Shown here: in pieces, positions 8,590 to 17,545 of the stretch
Layout of the letters: each line of letters starts with the position of its first letter
How positions within the stretch are numbered: position 1 is the first letter of the stretch
DNA from: UBA6059 sp040222235
GTDB lineage: Bacteria; Bacteroidota; Bacteroidia; Cytophagales; Cyclobacteriaceae
Reading direction: 5' to 3'
Assembly: GCA_040222235.1 (NCBI GenBank)
Contig: JAVKDO010000149.1
Span: 28,791-92,790 of the forward strand
Length of the DNA stretch: 64,000 nt
Notes under the pieces: model-generated
Told to the model about the DNA's origin: nothing
What the model saw: the letters and a program-made list of their open reading frames with translations, nothing else
The model's database searches: none
Made by a program: the position numbers and the translations under genes

Positions 8590-8737
8590 AATATATCAAG
8601 TTAACGATTCCTCTGAAAGCAAGCAAGACCTGGGAATGTGTATAAAATGAAGCTGAGGAAAGGCTTGGGCAGCAATTGCTCTGCCTCAGCAAGACTTAAC
8701 AGGATGTATGCGCTAGAATTCTATACTTTTGCTTCTC

Positions 8738-8965
8738 ATGATTGAATTTATTCAAAATAATCCTGAGTACCTGCTAGTACTGGGTGCTTCCGCGCTCCTT
8801 GTATGCAAGATCATGAAGATCGTCCTCAGCGTTGACCAAAATGAGGACGATGATCAAGACGATGATGGTGGCATCCCCAATCCTGACCCTGTTTTGGATT
8901 TGCCTCCTGGTGTAGCCCTCCCCGCACCGTCTTCCAAAGAAAAAGCATCAGGTATACTGGCATAG
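8738..8965 (+). CDS. Small membrane protein with acidic and Pro-rich tail
   Basis: 75 residues from ATG 8738: one N-terminal membrane helix (YLLVLGASALLVCKIMKIVL), a strongly acidic linker (DQNEDDDQDDDGG), then PNPDPVLDLPPGVALPAP. The order helix / acidic linker / DLPPG motif looks like selected sequence, not a chance frame. TACTTTTG at 8724-8731 fits the Bacteroidota -7 element. The last 112 bp overlap, tail to tail, the 3' end of the leftward carotene dioxygenase gene. Function unknown. Confidence 0.6.
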   Translation: MIEFIQNNPEYLLVLGASALLVCKIMKIVLSVDQNEDDDQDDDGGIPNPDPVLDLPPGVALPAPSSKEKASGILA

Positions 8966-9840
8966 TCAGTTTTATAAAATCTGGACATGATGATCGCATG
9001 AGGAAGGGTGATGATGGATACCAGCACAAAAAAGGAAGTGATGATTGGCCAGGGTAGTGCTGTAAGTTCAAATAGTACTAAAATCAGACCAATACCCGCC
9101 CAGCTAATCAAAGTAAATGGGGTGGCCTCTTTTGACCATTTCTTGAGATTGAACTCCTGTTTGATCTGACTGATTTTACCGATTTGCATCTTTGCCGCAT
9201 CCCACGAATGCCAAAATGCAAAGAATATTGCAAACCCGAAAAGTAGCGAAGTGAAGTAGCTAACAATAAACACGAGAATCAGGTCAATAATCTCCTTCCG
9301 AAGTATGCGCCAACCATTGATGGCTAAGCATCCGATCAATAGCGCCACAATGGCGATCAACATCCATGGCGCATAGCTGCCAAACCATGTCAGCCCAGAT
9401 TCGGATACGAAGTAAGGCACTATATAATTGGCCACCTCATCTTGATGTGGCAACAGTAGAATGAGTAGGAAAGCTACGCCAGACAGTGATGCAGCGGCAT
9501 GTGCCAGTTTGAGATTTTTCTGATAGGCCAGTTGCGCTTCACCGAAGTGATAGGCTGACAGAAGAATAAATGCCATAAACGAAAGTGTCGGGCTCAAAAA
9601 CCAGCATAAGCCATAACCAGCCATGATGAGAAGATATCTTACCAGAAATTTCTTACTCAGCCTCTTAGGCTGGGACTGCCCATTATTGAATTGTGCTAAC
9701 GTATGATCAGTGGCGCCATGAGGAATCCCAATGAGCAGAATCAGGCCAAAGGCGATGACATACTCCATGGTAGTGCCCATTACCAATCGGTAAATGATTA
9801 GTGAAATGAATACGACAACCAACTTAAAAAAGAAGGTCAT
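8854..9840 (-). CDS. blh: Brp/Blh beta-carotene 15,15'-dioxygenase
   Basis: Multi-pass membrane enzyme that splits beta-carotene into two retinals, the rhodopsin chromophore. Family histidines are visible: H41 and H46 (GIPHGATDH), H98 (AYHFGEAQ), H211 (AFWHSW) and H281 (LPHAIIM). The start overlaps the crtY 3' end by 17 bp, so the genes are translationally coupled. The family core ends near residue 290; a 38-residue hydrophilic tail (SLEDGAGRATPGG...) is encoded by DNA antisense to the small rightward gene at 8738-8965 and is probably non-essential. Confidence 0.93.
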   Translation of the reverse strand: MTFFFKLVVVFISLIIYRLVMGTTMEYVIAFGLILLIGIPHGATDHTLAQFNNGQSQPKRLSKKFLVRYLLIMAGYGLCWFLSPTLSFMAFILLSAYHFGEAQLAYQKNLKLAHAAASLSGVAFLLILLLPHQDEVANYIVPYFVSESGLTWFGSYAPWMLIAIVALLIGCLAINGWRILRKEIIDLILVFIVSYFTSLLFGFAIFFAFWHSWDAAKMQIGKISQIKQEFNLKKWSKEATPFTLISWAGIGLILVLFELTALPWPIITSFFVLVSIITLPHAIIMSRFYKTDYASIPDAFSLEDGAGRATPGGKSKTGSGLGMPPSSS

Positions 9841-10960
9841 GTCGTAGTTTTTTCGTTAAGCTATTGAGAAAAGGCATCCAGGGAAGCTGACCAAAAATCA
9901 TCATTTCTTCTAAAGGATTGGTGTCTTCGTCGAGGAAGCTCAATACCCTTGGCATGGGTTGATTCTTGAAGAGGTACTCCATGATGGGTTTCACCTTTGT
10001 CGGGTGCTGCGCGATGATTTGCAATAGCAGGGTGTCGTAAAAATCAAACCTAAGGTCGGATGTCTTATTTGTTGACTCCCCTTGACCAAGTATTCTTTTG
10101 ACATGGTCTTGGACATTGGTAAACGTGTAACCCGTGGTGGGTTTGGTATCACCTCCGGCAGTGCCCACGCGATAGACATTTTTTGAAGGTTGCTCATCAA
10201 ACTCATAATTTGTCATAGGAATTTGACCTATTTCTTCATGCTTGATGGTATAGCGGTCTACCGACCAAATCGTTTGAATGTACTGCTGTAATTGGGTACG
10301 AAAATAGGATTGATCAATCGTCCAATTGGATGTGAATTGGGTATACTCGACCAAGGCCTCATTAGTAGAATAGGGTAGTACGTACCCGAAACAGCATGCC
10401 TCTTTCTGCTCTAATCGGAAATCCATGAGCAGTGGTTTCGCAGGATCAAAAGTCGGATTTTCCGTTTCTATCACCCATCCCAAAAACGATTGAGCAACGG
10501 AAATGGCATCAGCTGTTCTGAGGGAAGGCCTATTGATACTATCGATAACCTTTATTGCGGTGTAATTGCCTAGATCCGTCTCGACTTCTACCAAATCACC
10601 TTTGTCGGCTATATTTTTTACGCTAGTCTCCAATAAGGAAATGCGCGCATCATCACGAATCAACTGCATGATTTCTTTGTAAAAATCTATGCCATTGATG
10701 GTATAGTAGCGATACGGAAGTATGCTATCGTATTGGATATAATCGTCGGAAGCAAACCCGAGATGATCCCAGATCTGTTGTGTGGCGCATTGATAGTCAG
10801 GGGTCTCCTTAGACCAAAAACTCCACGTCCTGTCGTTGCTATCTTTAGCGTCTTTATCTATTATAAGAAGACGTTCAAAAGGCAACCCAGATCGAAGAAG
10901 ATGGTTGACGAAACTTAAACCACCTAACCCTGCACCAGCGACAATATAGTCGTAGTTCAT
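9824..10960 (-). CDS. crtY: Lycopene beta-cyclase
   Basis: 378-residue flavoprotein cyclising lycopene to beta-carotene. The N-terminal dinucleotide motif is G9-A-G11-L-G-G14 (YIVAGAGLGGLS), and the RVGTAGGDTKPTTGYTF stretch near residue 265 matches the conserved CrtY region. It lies between the rhodopsin and the dioxygenase genes and supplies substrate to the latter. An extended hairpin 8 bases upstream of the ATG may limit its expression relative to rhodopsin. Earlier carotenoid genes (crtE, crtB, crtI) are not in this window. Confidence 0.93.
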   Translation of the reverse strand: MNYDYIVAGAGLGGLSFVNHLLRSGLPFERLLIIDKDAKDSNDRTWSFWSKETPDYQCATQQIWDHLGFASDDYIQYDSILPYRYYTINGIDFYKEIMQLIRDDARISLLETSVKNIADKGDLVEVETDLGNYTAIKVIDSINRPSLRTADAISVAQSFLGWVIETENPTFDPAKPLLMDFRLEQKEACCFGYVLPYSTNEALVEYTQFTSNWTIDQSYFRTQLQQYIQTIWSVDRYTIKHEEIGQIPMTNYEFDEQPSKNVYRVGTAGGDTKPTTGYTFTNVQDHVKRILGQGESTNKTSDLRFDFYDTLLLQIIAQHPTKVKPIMEYLFKNQPMPRVLSFLDEDTNPLEEMMIFGQLPWMPFLNSLTKKLRHDLLF

Positions 10961-10967
10961 AGGTAGG

Positions 10968-11003
10968 AAATATTTGTCTCACTGTGAGGTGAGACAAATA
11001 TTT
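10968..11003. promoter_or_regulatory. Perfect 15-bp hairpin between rhodopsin and crtY
   Basis: Arms AAATATTTGTCTCAC and GTGAGACAAATATTT around a 6-base loop. It lies 17 bp after the rhodopsin stop and ends 8 bp before the crtY ATG. It may be a leaky terminator, an mRNA 3'-end stabiliser for rhodopsin, or a translational block on crtY. Confidence 0.75.
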
Positions 11004-11020
11004 ATTTTAGTGAATCTGGA

Positions 11021-11764
11021 TTATGAAGCTGAAGCCGCAGCTCTCGTCTTAGAAGCGATAGCCAAACCGTAAATGACTAGGCCAAAGCCGATCTTGTTAA
11101 CCGCATCTCCTACATTGTAGATGAGATCCATAGAGGCTAATGGAAGTACGCCACTCAATAAGCCGTCTGTTTCGATAGCCATGTAACCAATCGGATAGAT
11201 GGCCCATCCTACAAGTACAAACCAGCCAAGTGACCTAAAGGCGCTTTGAAGTATGGGATCATTAGACCCATCGGCTAGCTTCTTAGCGCTTCCCATCCAG
11301 ATCTCATAGACAATGCCGAGATAGCCGATGGTAGAGATGGCTCCCCAAAGGGCGCTATTTTCCCTAAACACAGTTTCGCCGAGATAACCAGCTACAAGCA
11401 TCCATACTGAGTAAAAGATCATCTTCCACATCAAGCCAATTTTAGCACCAAAGGCTTTGAGGATAAGATAAAACTCTACACACATCAATGGCACAGTCAA
11501 TGTCCAGTCGATGTAACGTAATGCGGTAGGCGAATAGCCGTTCTCAATCCAGAACTCCCTCATGTAGTAGTAGTGTACTGCTGCGATGAAGGTAATAATT
11601 CCAGATACGAGCAAAGAGGTTTTCCATTTCCCCTCTACGTTGCTTCTTTCCATGAAGAAGAACACGGTCGCAGCGGCCATAGCCATTGCGCCAACAAAAA
11701 ACGTGAATCCTACGTAATCAGTAGGTGACAGGGTGGCTGCCAAAATCGAATTTAGAGTATTCAT
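11021..11764 (-). CDS. Proteorhodopsin, DTE type, predicted green-absorbing proton pump
   Basis: 247 residues, seven helices. From ATG 11764 (an upstream TTG at 11788 is rejected): helix B H64, helix C R83-Y-I-D86-W-T-L-T90...E97 and helix G Schiff-base lysine K224 (GDAVNKIGFG). D86/T90/E97 are the DTE triad of outward proton pumps (acceptor, helper, donor). The tuning position equivalent to 105 is M94, the residue typical of green-absorbing Bacteroidota pumps. First gene of the rhodopsin-crtY-blh unit, which provides cyclisation and cleavage for its own retinal. Confidence 0.97.
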   Translation of the reverse strand: MNTLNSILAATLSPTDYVGFTFFVGAMAMAAATVFFFMERSNVEGKWKTSLLVSGIITFIAAVHYYYMREFWIENGYSPTALRYIDWTLTVPLMCVEFYLILKAFGAKIGLMWKMIFYSVWMLVAGYLGETVFRENSALWGAISTIGYLGIVYEIWMGSAKKLADGSNDPILQSAFRSLGWFVLVGWAIYPIGYMAIETDGLLSGVLPLASMDLIYNVGDAVNKIGFGLVIYGLAIASKTRAAASAS

Positions 11765-12330
11765 AGTACTATAAGTTTGTTTGTTCAAATTGGCAACACC
11801 CTGTTTTTTTATTTTGTTTAATCTTCAATAAAAAGAATTAAACACCACGATTTTTGTATTAGCTGAGCCTACTTCATACAGGAATTGTTCAAATTGTAAT
11901 TTTCGCTTGTGATAAACTCATATTCATAATTAGCGATCTTGATATTTTGTTAAATGCCGCTTTTACAAGTTTTTAGAAAACTTATAGACACCATGCTATT
12001 GTATAAGGATTTTGAGTTTTCATTCAACAGACGAATTGAGGCCTAGAGGGAAGTTTTAACCTCACCACTATTATGAACAGAACTATCGCTCTGAGGTGAA
12101 GGATTGTATCAATTATTAATTCTGCTGATTAAATATTCAGTTGGTCTCATTACAGGAATTCCTGAAGCTCTTCTTTCAGTGTGACGCACTCATGTCGCAT
12201 GTGCTGTTATTAAATGCACTATCACTTTAGTTACGCCCCTTGATGATGAGGGTTCGATGAACGTAACGGTAAATCAAGGCACTGAAAGCAGAATGAAGTG
12301 TACCCCTTCGGCTTTAGCGAGAATGAATTA
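11765..12330. other. AT-rich intergenic region upstream of rhodopsin
   Basis: 566 bp with no convincing gene. It must contain the rhodopsin promoter; I could not find a clear TTTG/TAnnTTTG pair. A degenerate REP-like element lies at 12184-12210. Confidence 0.5.
12184..12210 (+). repeat. Degenerate copy of the RAYT-associated palindrome
   Basis: Matches 5671-5695 at most positions, including the ATGTCGC.TGTGCTGTTAT half and the same downstream GTTAT. No transposase accompanies it. Confidence 0.6.
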
Positions 12331-14085
12331 TCAACAAGAGACCTCTTCACTAGCTAGTCTCGCTACATCTTGGTCGATGCATTTTTTGATAGATTTTAAT
12401 AATTCTTCTCTCTGAAAAGGTTTCTGAATAAAATCATTGATGCCCACGGCCCTGCATCTATTAATATTCTCTTCATCTACGTTGGCAGATAGGGCTATGA
12501 TGGGGTGATTGTAATTGCGTTCGCGGAGTATTGAAGCAACAGTGATCCCGTCCATTTCCGGCATTTGGATATCCAGCAAAATCACATCATATCTCTCATC
12601 TTTAGTCTTGGATAGAGCTTCTTTGCCATTTTCTGCTTTGGTCACAATAGCCCCTAGATTTTGTAGGGTTTTTTCAACCAGCAAGAGATTCAGAGGATTA
12701 TCATCTACTGCAAGTATTTTCAGCGTACTGTTAAATGTGGTGTTGAGCTGATCCGCGACATCTTGCCTTTTTATACTACTGACATTTACCCTCGTCATCG
12801 AAATAGTAAACCAAAACCGAGACCCACTTCCATCGTCCTTCAACGGGCTTTCAAGGCCTATATCTCCTTGCATCAGATGGGCCAGCTGTTTGCAAATAGC
12901 TAGTCCTAACCCTGAACCCCCATACTTTCTTGTGATTGAGTTGTCCGATTGGGTAAATGTCTCAAAGACTGATTTTTGACGTTCCTTCGCTACACCTATT
13001 CCGTCATCCGTAACTTCACATCTGAAAAGGAATAGACCGTCCTGGGTATCAGTACAACTGAAGGAAACATCAATGGAGCCCTTGTGAGTAAATTTCAATG
13101 CATTACTCACAAGGTTGAGTAACATCTGATTGAGACGCGTTGGGTCTCCCTTAATTAGGTCAGGCACTGAGTCATCAAAGTCAAAATTGAAGGATACACC
13201 TTTTTCACTAGCGAGATATCTATAAGGCTGGATACTGGAAGTGATGGTTTCCCTAGGATTAAATATTACCTCCTCCAATACCAATTTATCAAGATCGATC
13301 TTATTAAGATCTAATATGTCGTTGAGTAGCTTAGATAAGTTATCGCCTGAGCCTTTTATGATTTTGAGGTACTCGCGATGCTCTTCATCCACGTTGGTAT
13401 TCAGCAAGAGATCTGTAAAGCCAATAATACCGTTGAGAGGCGTTCGAATCTCATGGCTCATGTTTGAAAGAAATGCGCTCTTCGCTCGATTGGCTTCTTC
13501 TGCCGCCTCTTTTGCTTTGATTAGCTCTTCTTCTGCCGCTTTGGTTTTTGAAATATCCTTGGCGATAATCATAATACCATCCTTCTCACCATTTTGATTA
13601 AGGAGAAAGGAAAATGAAGAGGACGTAGGTATAAAAGTGCCTTGCTTAGTTTGAAAATAAAGCTCAGCGTCATGAAATTTATTATTCCTAGATAGGTCTG
13701 TATCTATCTGGTTCAACAGATCCTTGTTTGCCTGAGTATCGGCAAGAAGTTGCTGCAGATGTTGTTCAAACACTTCCGAATTATCAAAACCCGTCATCTG
13801 AGTGAAGGCAGTATTCGCTTTTTGAACTACCATATTGCAATCCATAATCACCAGCATGTCTATGACCCCATCATAGATACTCTGCATGTGATCTCTAGAT
13901 ACGGTAGAGATCTTGAGTTCATCTCCAAGCATGTTGACACCAGAGATGATGGCATCAAGCTCATCGTCTTCTTCAGACATAGGGATCTTATAGCTGAAAT
14001 TACCTTGAGCTACTTCGAATATCAGAGTCGATATTTCTTCTATCCTCTGTTTAAGTCTGCTTTTAAAATCCTTTTGTCCTTGCAC
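12331..14085 (-). CDS. Soluble hybrid histidine kinase (PAS-HisKA-HATPase-REC)
   Basis: 584 residues, no membrane segment. A HAMP-like region (about 15-62) is followed by a PAS domain (68-185), HisKA with phospho-acceptor H211 (FLSNMSHEIRTPLNG), HATPase_c (N-box near 327, G-boxes VTDDGIGV at 358-365 and GGSGLGLA at 389-396) and a C-terminal receiver with phospho-acceptor D505 (VILLDIQMPEMDG). It begins 1 bp after the stop of the oxoamine synthase/GNAT gene, so the two are co-transcribed. The layout recalls synthase-sensor quorum pairs such as CqsA/CqsS or LqsA/LqsS, but the sensor here is cytosolic. Ligand unknown; no DNA-binding output domain is encoded beside it. Confidence 0.92.
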   Translation of the reverse strand: MQGQKDFKSRLKQRIEEISTLIFEVAQGNFSYKIPMSEEDDELDAIISGVNMLGDELKISTVSRDHMQSIYDGVIDMLVIMDCNMVVQKANTAFTQMTGFDNSEVFEQHLQQLLADTQANKDLLNQIDTDLSRNNKFHDAELYFQTKQGTFIPTSSSFSFLLNQNGEKDGIMIIAKDISKTKAAEEELIKAKEAAEEANRAKSAFLSNMSHEIRTPLNGIIGFTDLLLNTNVDEEHREYLKIIKGSGDNLSKLLNDILDLNKIDLDKLVLEEVIFNPRETITSSIQPYRYLASEKGVSFNFDFDDSVPDLIKGDPTRLNQMLLNLVSNALKFTHKGSIDVSFSCTDTQDGLFLFRCEVTDDGIGVAKERQKSVFETFTQSDNSITRKYGGSGLGLAICKQLAHLMQGDIGLESPLKDDGSGSRFWFTISMTRVNVSSIKRQDVADQLNTTFNSTLKILAVDDNPLNLLLVEKTLQNLGAIVTKAENGKEALSKTKDERYDVILLDIQMPEMDGITVASILRERNYNHPIIALSANVDEENINRCRAVGINDFIQKPFQREELLKSIKKCIDQDVARLASEEVSC

Positions 14086-14086
14086 T

Positions 14087-16531
14087 TTAGTCTTGTTCTA
14101 CTGCTAGTGTTGATCCAATCATTTCCATGATGAAATTATCCTTGGCGTTTACATAAGCCACACGCGGATATACCTTGGCTCCCATCTTTTTCTTTTCTAT
14201 AGTCGCTGACACACCAAGGTTTACTCTTGGAGCAGACAGAGCTTTGGCTCTTTTCACTGTCTGATACAGCCCCTGTCTATATGCTCCGTACTTATAGACA
14301 TAATTGTAGTCTAGTCCCACAAACATCCCACTGTAGGCACCAATGCAGTTCTTATGACAAAACCCATAGCCTATTGGTTTTGGGACTTTTTCATATTCCT
14401 CTTTGATCCTCAAGGTGACAATCTCCCAGTCGGGATCCTTACTGATTTGCTCAAAGAGCTTATCAGGAAAATCAAAACTGTTGATGGCGTAATTTCTACC
14501 CTTCACCTGACGGAAGAGTTCAATGGCATGCTTCAAATCTGCGTTATCCAATGTCTTCTTTACTTCCACGTCGAAGTACTTTTCGTACCGGCGCACTTCT
14601 TCTCTGAAATGCTTTTTTCCTCTCTTCGTTAATGTATCAATGAATTGATCCTGTGTCTCCCAGGACAAATCTTCAACGACACATGACTCGGGCATGTCCA
14701 TTTTTACAAATCCTTGTTGGAGCATATAGGTTTTTAACTCCTCATCCTCTGCGGGGAAATCTCTAAAGATTAAATTATTAGCCCCGCACTGATCCTGCAA
14801 CTTGAACATGGAATCAATCAACATGAAAAGGGCCTTATTCCAATAGGGTTTCTCACGATTGATGTACAGGTGTTCTCCTTCGGTGAACATACTGCCCATA
14901 ATGACTGCTTTGGACGTCAGATAGTAATAGTCACTAGCTCTGGTTTCTTCTATCTGCTTAGATATCGACGCTCTTGAGAACGTGTCATCTTTCCAAATAC
15001 CGACGATGCAAAACGTTAGCAGTATTACTTCTCCGGTATGATCTTTTACCATGAAGTATTTGAAGTCCCAGTTGTGCTCGGGTTTTTCATTACCAGAAAA
15101 GGAGGTCTGCAGAAATTGCATCCCATTCCAGTCAAACATCCCTCTATGCCCAAGTCTTTCATTCCAAGTGCTTTCGTCGATCTCTTCAATCTTATCGAAA
15201 GTCTCGAGTTTCAGCTCTTCTGCACTATGAGGTGTATTGGCTTCTTTCTTTTGATCAGATCCAAGAGGGTCTAGTTTAAACGCTTTCCTCACTTTCTCGT
15301 GAGTTTGCCCTACCTCGGCCAGGGAGGCTTCATAATGATGCTCGAGCTTCTGCACCATTTCCTCTATCTGATCATAATCGTTGTTGAGCGATACCGTGAT
15401 TCTTACGCCTGTATTTTTTGCCGGTACAGCAGGAAAGGGCGCTGCATTAACGTAGACACCATCTCGACACATTCTCTGGATAAGATTGCTCGTCATGGCC
15501 ATAGTACCTGTACCTATAAAAAAGATTGGACTTTCATTGCGCTCAATCAAAGGCAATTGGGTAGCATCAAGGAGCTTGTTACAATAATTTATCCTACTTT
15601 CCAGCTCTTTTTGATGTTCATAAATCTCATCACTCAGGTGCAGCTCGGCAGAAGCAACAGCTGATCCCAGAATAGCGGGTTCTAGTTGGACAGAAAACGT
15701 GTTTGGGCCTCCAAATATCTTTACTGCGTGATGCCATTCTTTGTTGGCGAATAATGTGGCACCTCCGCATGCGCCAAAGGCTTTTCCCAGAGTGGCCGTC
15801 AGTATCATTTTTTCATGGAGCTGATTCCCCAGTTGATCCATTACATAGCCCGTCCCATGCTTACCCTTCCAGCTCGTTCCGTGGGCGTCATCTACGTAGA
15901 GATGTAGTTGCTCATACTTATCAGCCAAGGCGACCATCTCATGAATCGGTGCAAAATCACCGTACATCGAGTACACCCCATCAGCCATGTACCAGATGCG
16001 ACGATATTTATCCTTGAGCTTTATCACCGTATCCTCCAGCATTTGCATGTTGTTGTGACGTATCATCTCGACGTTCACTCCTTTTGGCAATAGCTTTTGT
16101 ACAGCCGCTTGCACACTACTATGCACAAGGTGATCCATGATTACTGCCTCATCCTCTCGAATGAGCGTAGGGATCGTGGCGAGATGCGCTATAGTGCAGT
16201 TCTTTGAAACAACGACTGATGCACCGTACATCTGTTCGAGAGAACTTTCCAGTTGAGCATAAAGTGGGCTAGAGACATAAGACTTTGAGAGGGGAAACTG
16301 AGTGCCGTATCTATGAATTGCATCGATAGATGCTGCTTTAAGTTTTGGATGATGTTCTAACCGGAGATAGCCGCAGGTTCCAAAATTGAGAGCTTTTTGT
16401 CCATTGAGCGTAATGTGCCTACCGTCAATTACTTCATCTTCCGCATACAAGTGCAAGACGCTATTGTCCTTTGCCAAACTGAATATCTCTGTAGCTGTAT
16501 CAATGATGTTATTGTGTCTAATCTTTGCCAT
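14087..16531 (-). CDS. Alpha-oxoamine synthase fused to a GNAT-like acyltransferase
   Basis: 814 residues. Residues about 25-415 are a PLP-dependent alpha-oxoamine synthase (relatives: Kbl, BioF, HemA, serine palmitoyltransferase, CqsA): stacking H137 (DHLVHSS), VDDAHG at 213-218 and the PLP lysine K250 (TATLGKAFGACGG). These enzymes condense an amino acid with an acyl-CoA or acyl-ACP. After a charged linker, residues about 445-814 resemble GNAT/FemAB-like acyltransferases. Possible products are a sphingoid or sulfonolipid base with N-acylation, or an aminoketone signal. Co-transcription with the adjacent sensor kinase favours signalling; the chemistry is not settled by sequence. Confidence 0.88.
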   Translation of the reverse strand: MAKIRHNNIIDTATEIFSLAKDNSVLHLYAEDEVIDGRHITLNGQKALNFGTCGYLRLEHHPKLKAASIDAIHRYGTQFPLSKSYVSSPLYAQLESSLEQMYGASVVVSKNCTIAHLATIPTLIREDEAVIMDHLVHSSVQAAVQKLLPKGVNVEMIRHNNMQMLEDTVIKLKDKYRRIWYMADGVYSMYGDFAPIHEMVALADKYEQLHLYVDDAHGTSWKGKHGTGYVMDQLGNQLHEKMILTATLGKAFGACGGATLFANKEWHHAVKIFGGPNTFSVQLEPAILGSAVASAELHLSDEIYEHQKELESRINYCNKLLDATQLPLIERNESPIFFIGTGTMAMTSNLIQRMCRDGVYVNAAPFPAVPAKNTGVRITVSLNNDYDQIEEMVQKLEHHYEASLAEVGQTHEKVRKAFKLDPLGSDQKKEANTPHSAEELKLETFDKIEEIDESTWNERLGHRGMFDWNGMQFLQTSFSGNEKPEHNWDFKYFMVKDHTGEVILLTFCIVGIWKDDTFSRASISKQIEETRASDYYYLTSKAVIMGSMFTEGEHLYINREKPYWNKALFMLIDSMFKLQDQCGANNLIFRDFPAEDEELKTYMLQQGFVKMDMPESCVVEDLSWETQDQFIDTLTKRGKKHFREEVRRYEKYFDVEVKKTLDNADLKHAIELFRQVKGRNYAINSFDFPDKLFEQISKDPDWEIVTLRIKEEYEKVPKPIGYGFCHKNCIGAYSGMFVGLDYNYVYKYGAYRQGLYQTVKRAKALSAPRVNLGVSATIEKKKMGAKVYPRVAYVNAKDNFIMEMIGSTLAVEQD

Positions 16532-16964
16532 GTTCTAGTAGCTTTGCTTTAATAAAAATTGATTTATTAGGACTCCTGATTTCACATTATAAGACTTATT
16601 CTTAAAGGCTCATCATAACGACAACTTGTTTCACGTATTGTTTGACTGATACTTTCTAGTGTATAGCACTTACTAGAGTAGGATATCAACTTAAAAGCCT
16701 TTTTAATTCAGTATAAGCATAATTAGGTCCTAACTTTAATTGACACATGTTAACATATTGAAACTCTAAAACAAGAAATAAAAATAATCTCATATAACTT
16801 GTAGTGTTTCTGTTTTTCGACGAGTGGGTGACATTCATCGATATAAGCATAACAACTACAATATTTAATAAGACGCTGTGTATCAGCAACAAAGCGTTGT
16901 GTTCAACTGTAATATTTGCTGTTAAGTGCTAATTTTGCTGTTCTAATTTGGTCGCCTAATACGA
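16532..16964. other. Intergenic region without recognisable gene
   Basis: 433 AT-rich bases between divergent genes. Near its right end, TAATATTTGCTGTT and TAATTTTGCTGTT repeat about 20 bp apart (16912-16942); the second contains a TAnnTTTG-type -7 element for the rightward gene. Nothing else seen. Confidence 0.4.
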
Positions 16965-17363
16965 ATGGTTAGCATGAAGGAAGAGCAGAGACATGATCAC
17001 GAGCACGGTTACATTCTGATAAGGAATGGGATTATGGAGTGCTACACCCACCCTACCGGCGAGGTTGACTTGCAGCAAGCTCAGGCTAGTAGTCGGGAGC
17101 GCGTCGTGTTTTCTAATTCCATCAGTTACCCATGTCTATTTGACATCACTACGGCAAAGGAATTTAGTCGTGAAGCACGAGACTATCTGGCCAATGAGGG
17201 CAATGACTTAGTACTAGCGAGCGCTATTTTAATTGATTCGGCAGTGACTAAAATGGTTGGAAACTTCTTTATCGCAGTAAATAAGCCTAAAAACCCGACA
17301 AGACTTTTTATAGATAAGGCCAATGCATTGGAATGGTTGGAACAGTTCAAGCCTAGTGCTTAA
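16965..17363 (+). CDS. STAS/SpoIIAA-like hypothetical protein (DUF7793-like)
   Basis: 132 residues, soluble. The alternating strands and helices (VVFSNSISYPCLFDITTAKEFSREARDYL, LVLASAILIDSAVTKMVGNFF, PTRLFIDKANALEWLEQF) match small Bacteroidota proteins with a SpoIIAA/STAS-like fold, often found near signalling genes. Starts at ATG 16965 or 16974. Transcribed away from the synthase/kinase operon. Function unknown; partner binding is inference. Confidence 0.7.
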   Translation: MVSMKEEQRHDHEHGYILIRNGIMECYTHPTGEVDLQQAQASSRERVVFSNSISYPCLFDITTAKEFSREARDYLANEGNDLVLASAILIDSAVTKMVGNFFIAVNKPKNPTRLFIDKANALEWLEQFKPSA

Positions 17364-17374
17364 CTAAGCTATCA

Positions 17375-17394
17375 CCGTAATTTCAAACTTACGG
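17375..17394. terminator. Hairpin CCGTAA...TTACGG
   Basis: Six-bp perfect stem around TTTCAAAC, 11 bp after the gene at 16965-17363. It resembles the CCTGAGT-AAACTCAGG palindromes found elsewhere in the window. Confidence 0.5.
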
Positions 17395-17545
17395 ATGGAA
17401 AAGGTGTTTCCCTCTATCAATAGCGGTCAGTATTGCAATGCTACAGTCCACAATAGTGTTCACTCGCTTTGCGGCAGCTTGTGATAATATTGAAAGTCGA
17501 GAATGAACAATTCTCTATTCTCCATTCTCAACTCTTCATTAATCT

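Noticed and set aside
14087..16531. Simple assignment as glycine C-acetyltransferase (kbl)
   Set aside because: The protein is twice the usual length with an added acyltransferase-like domain, and no threonine dehydrogenase gene is adjacent.
16686..16892. Leftward 68-codon frame upstream of the synthase gene
   Set aside because: Composition follows AT-rich DNA; no ribosome site, neighbours or motif support it.
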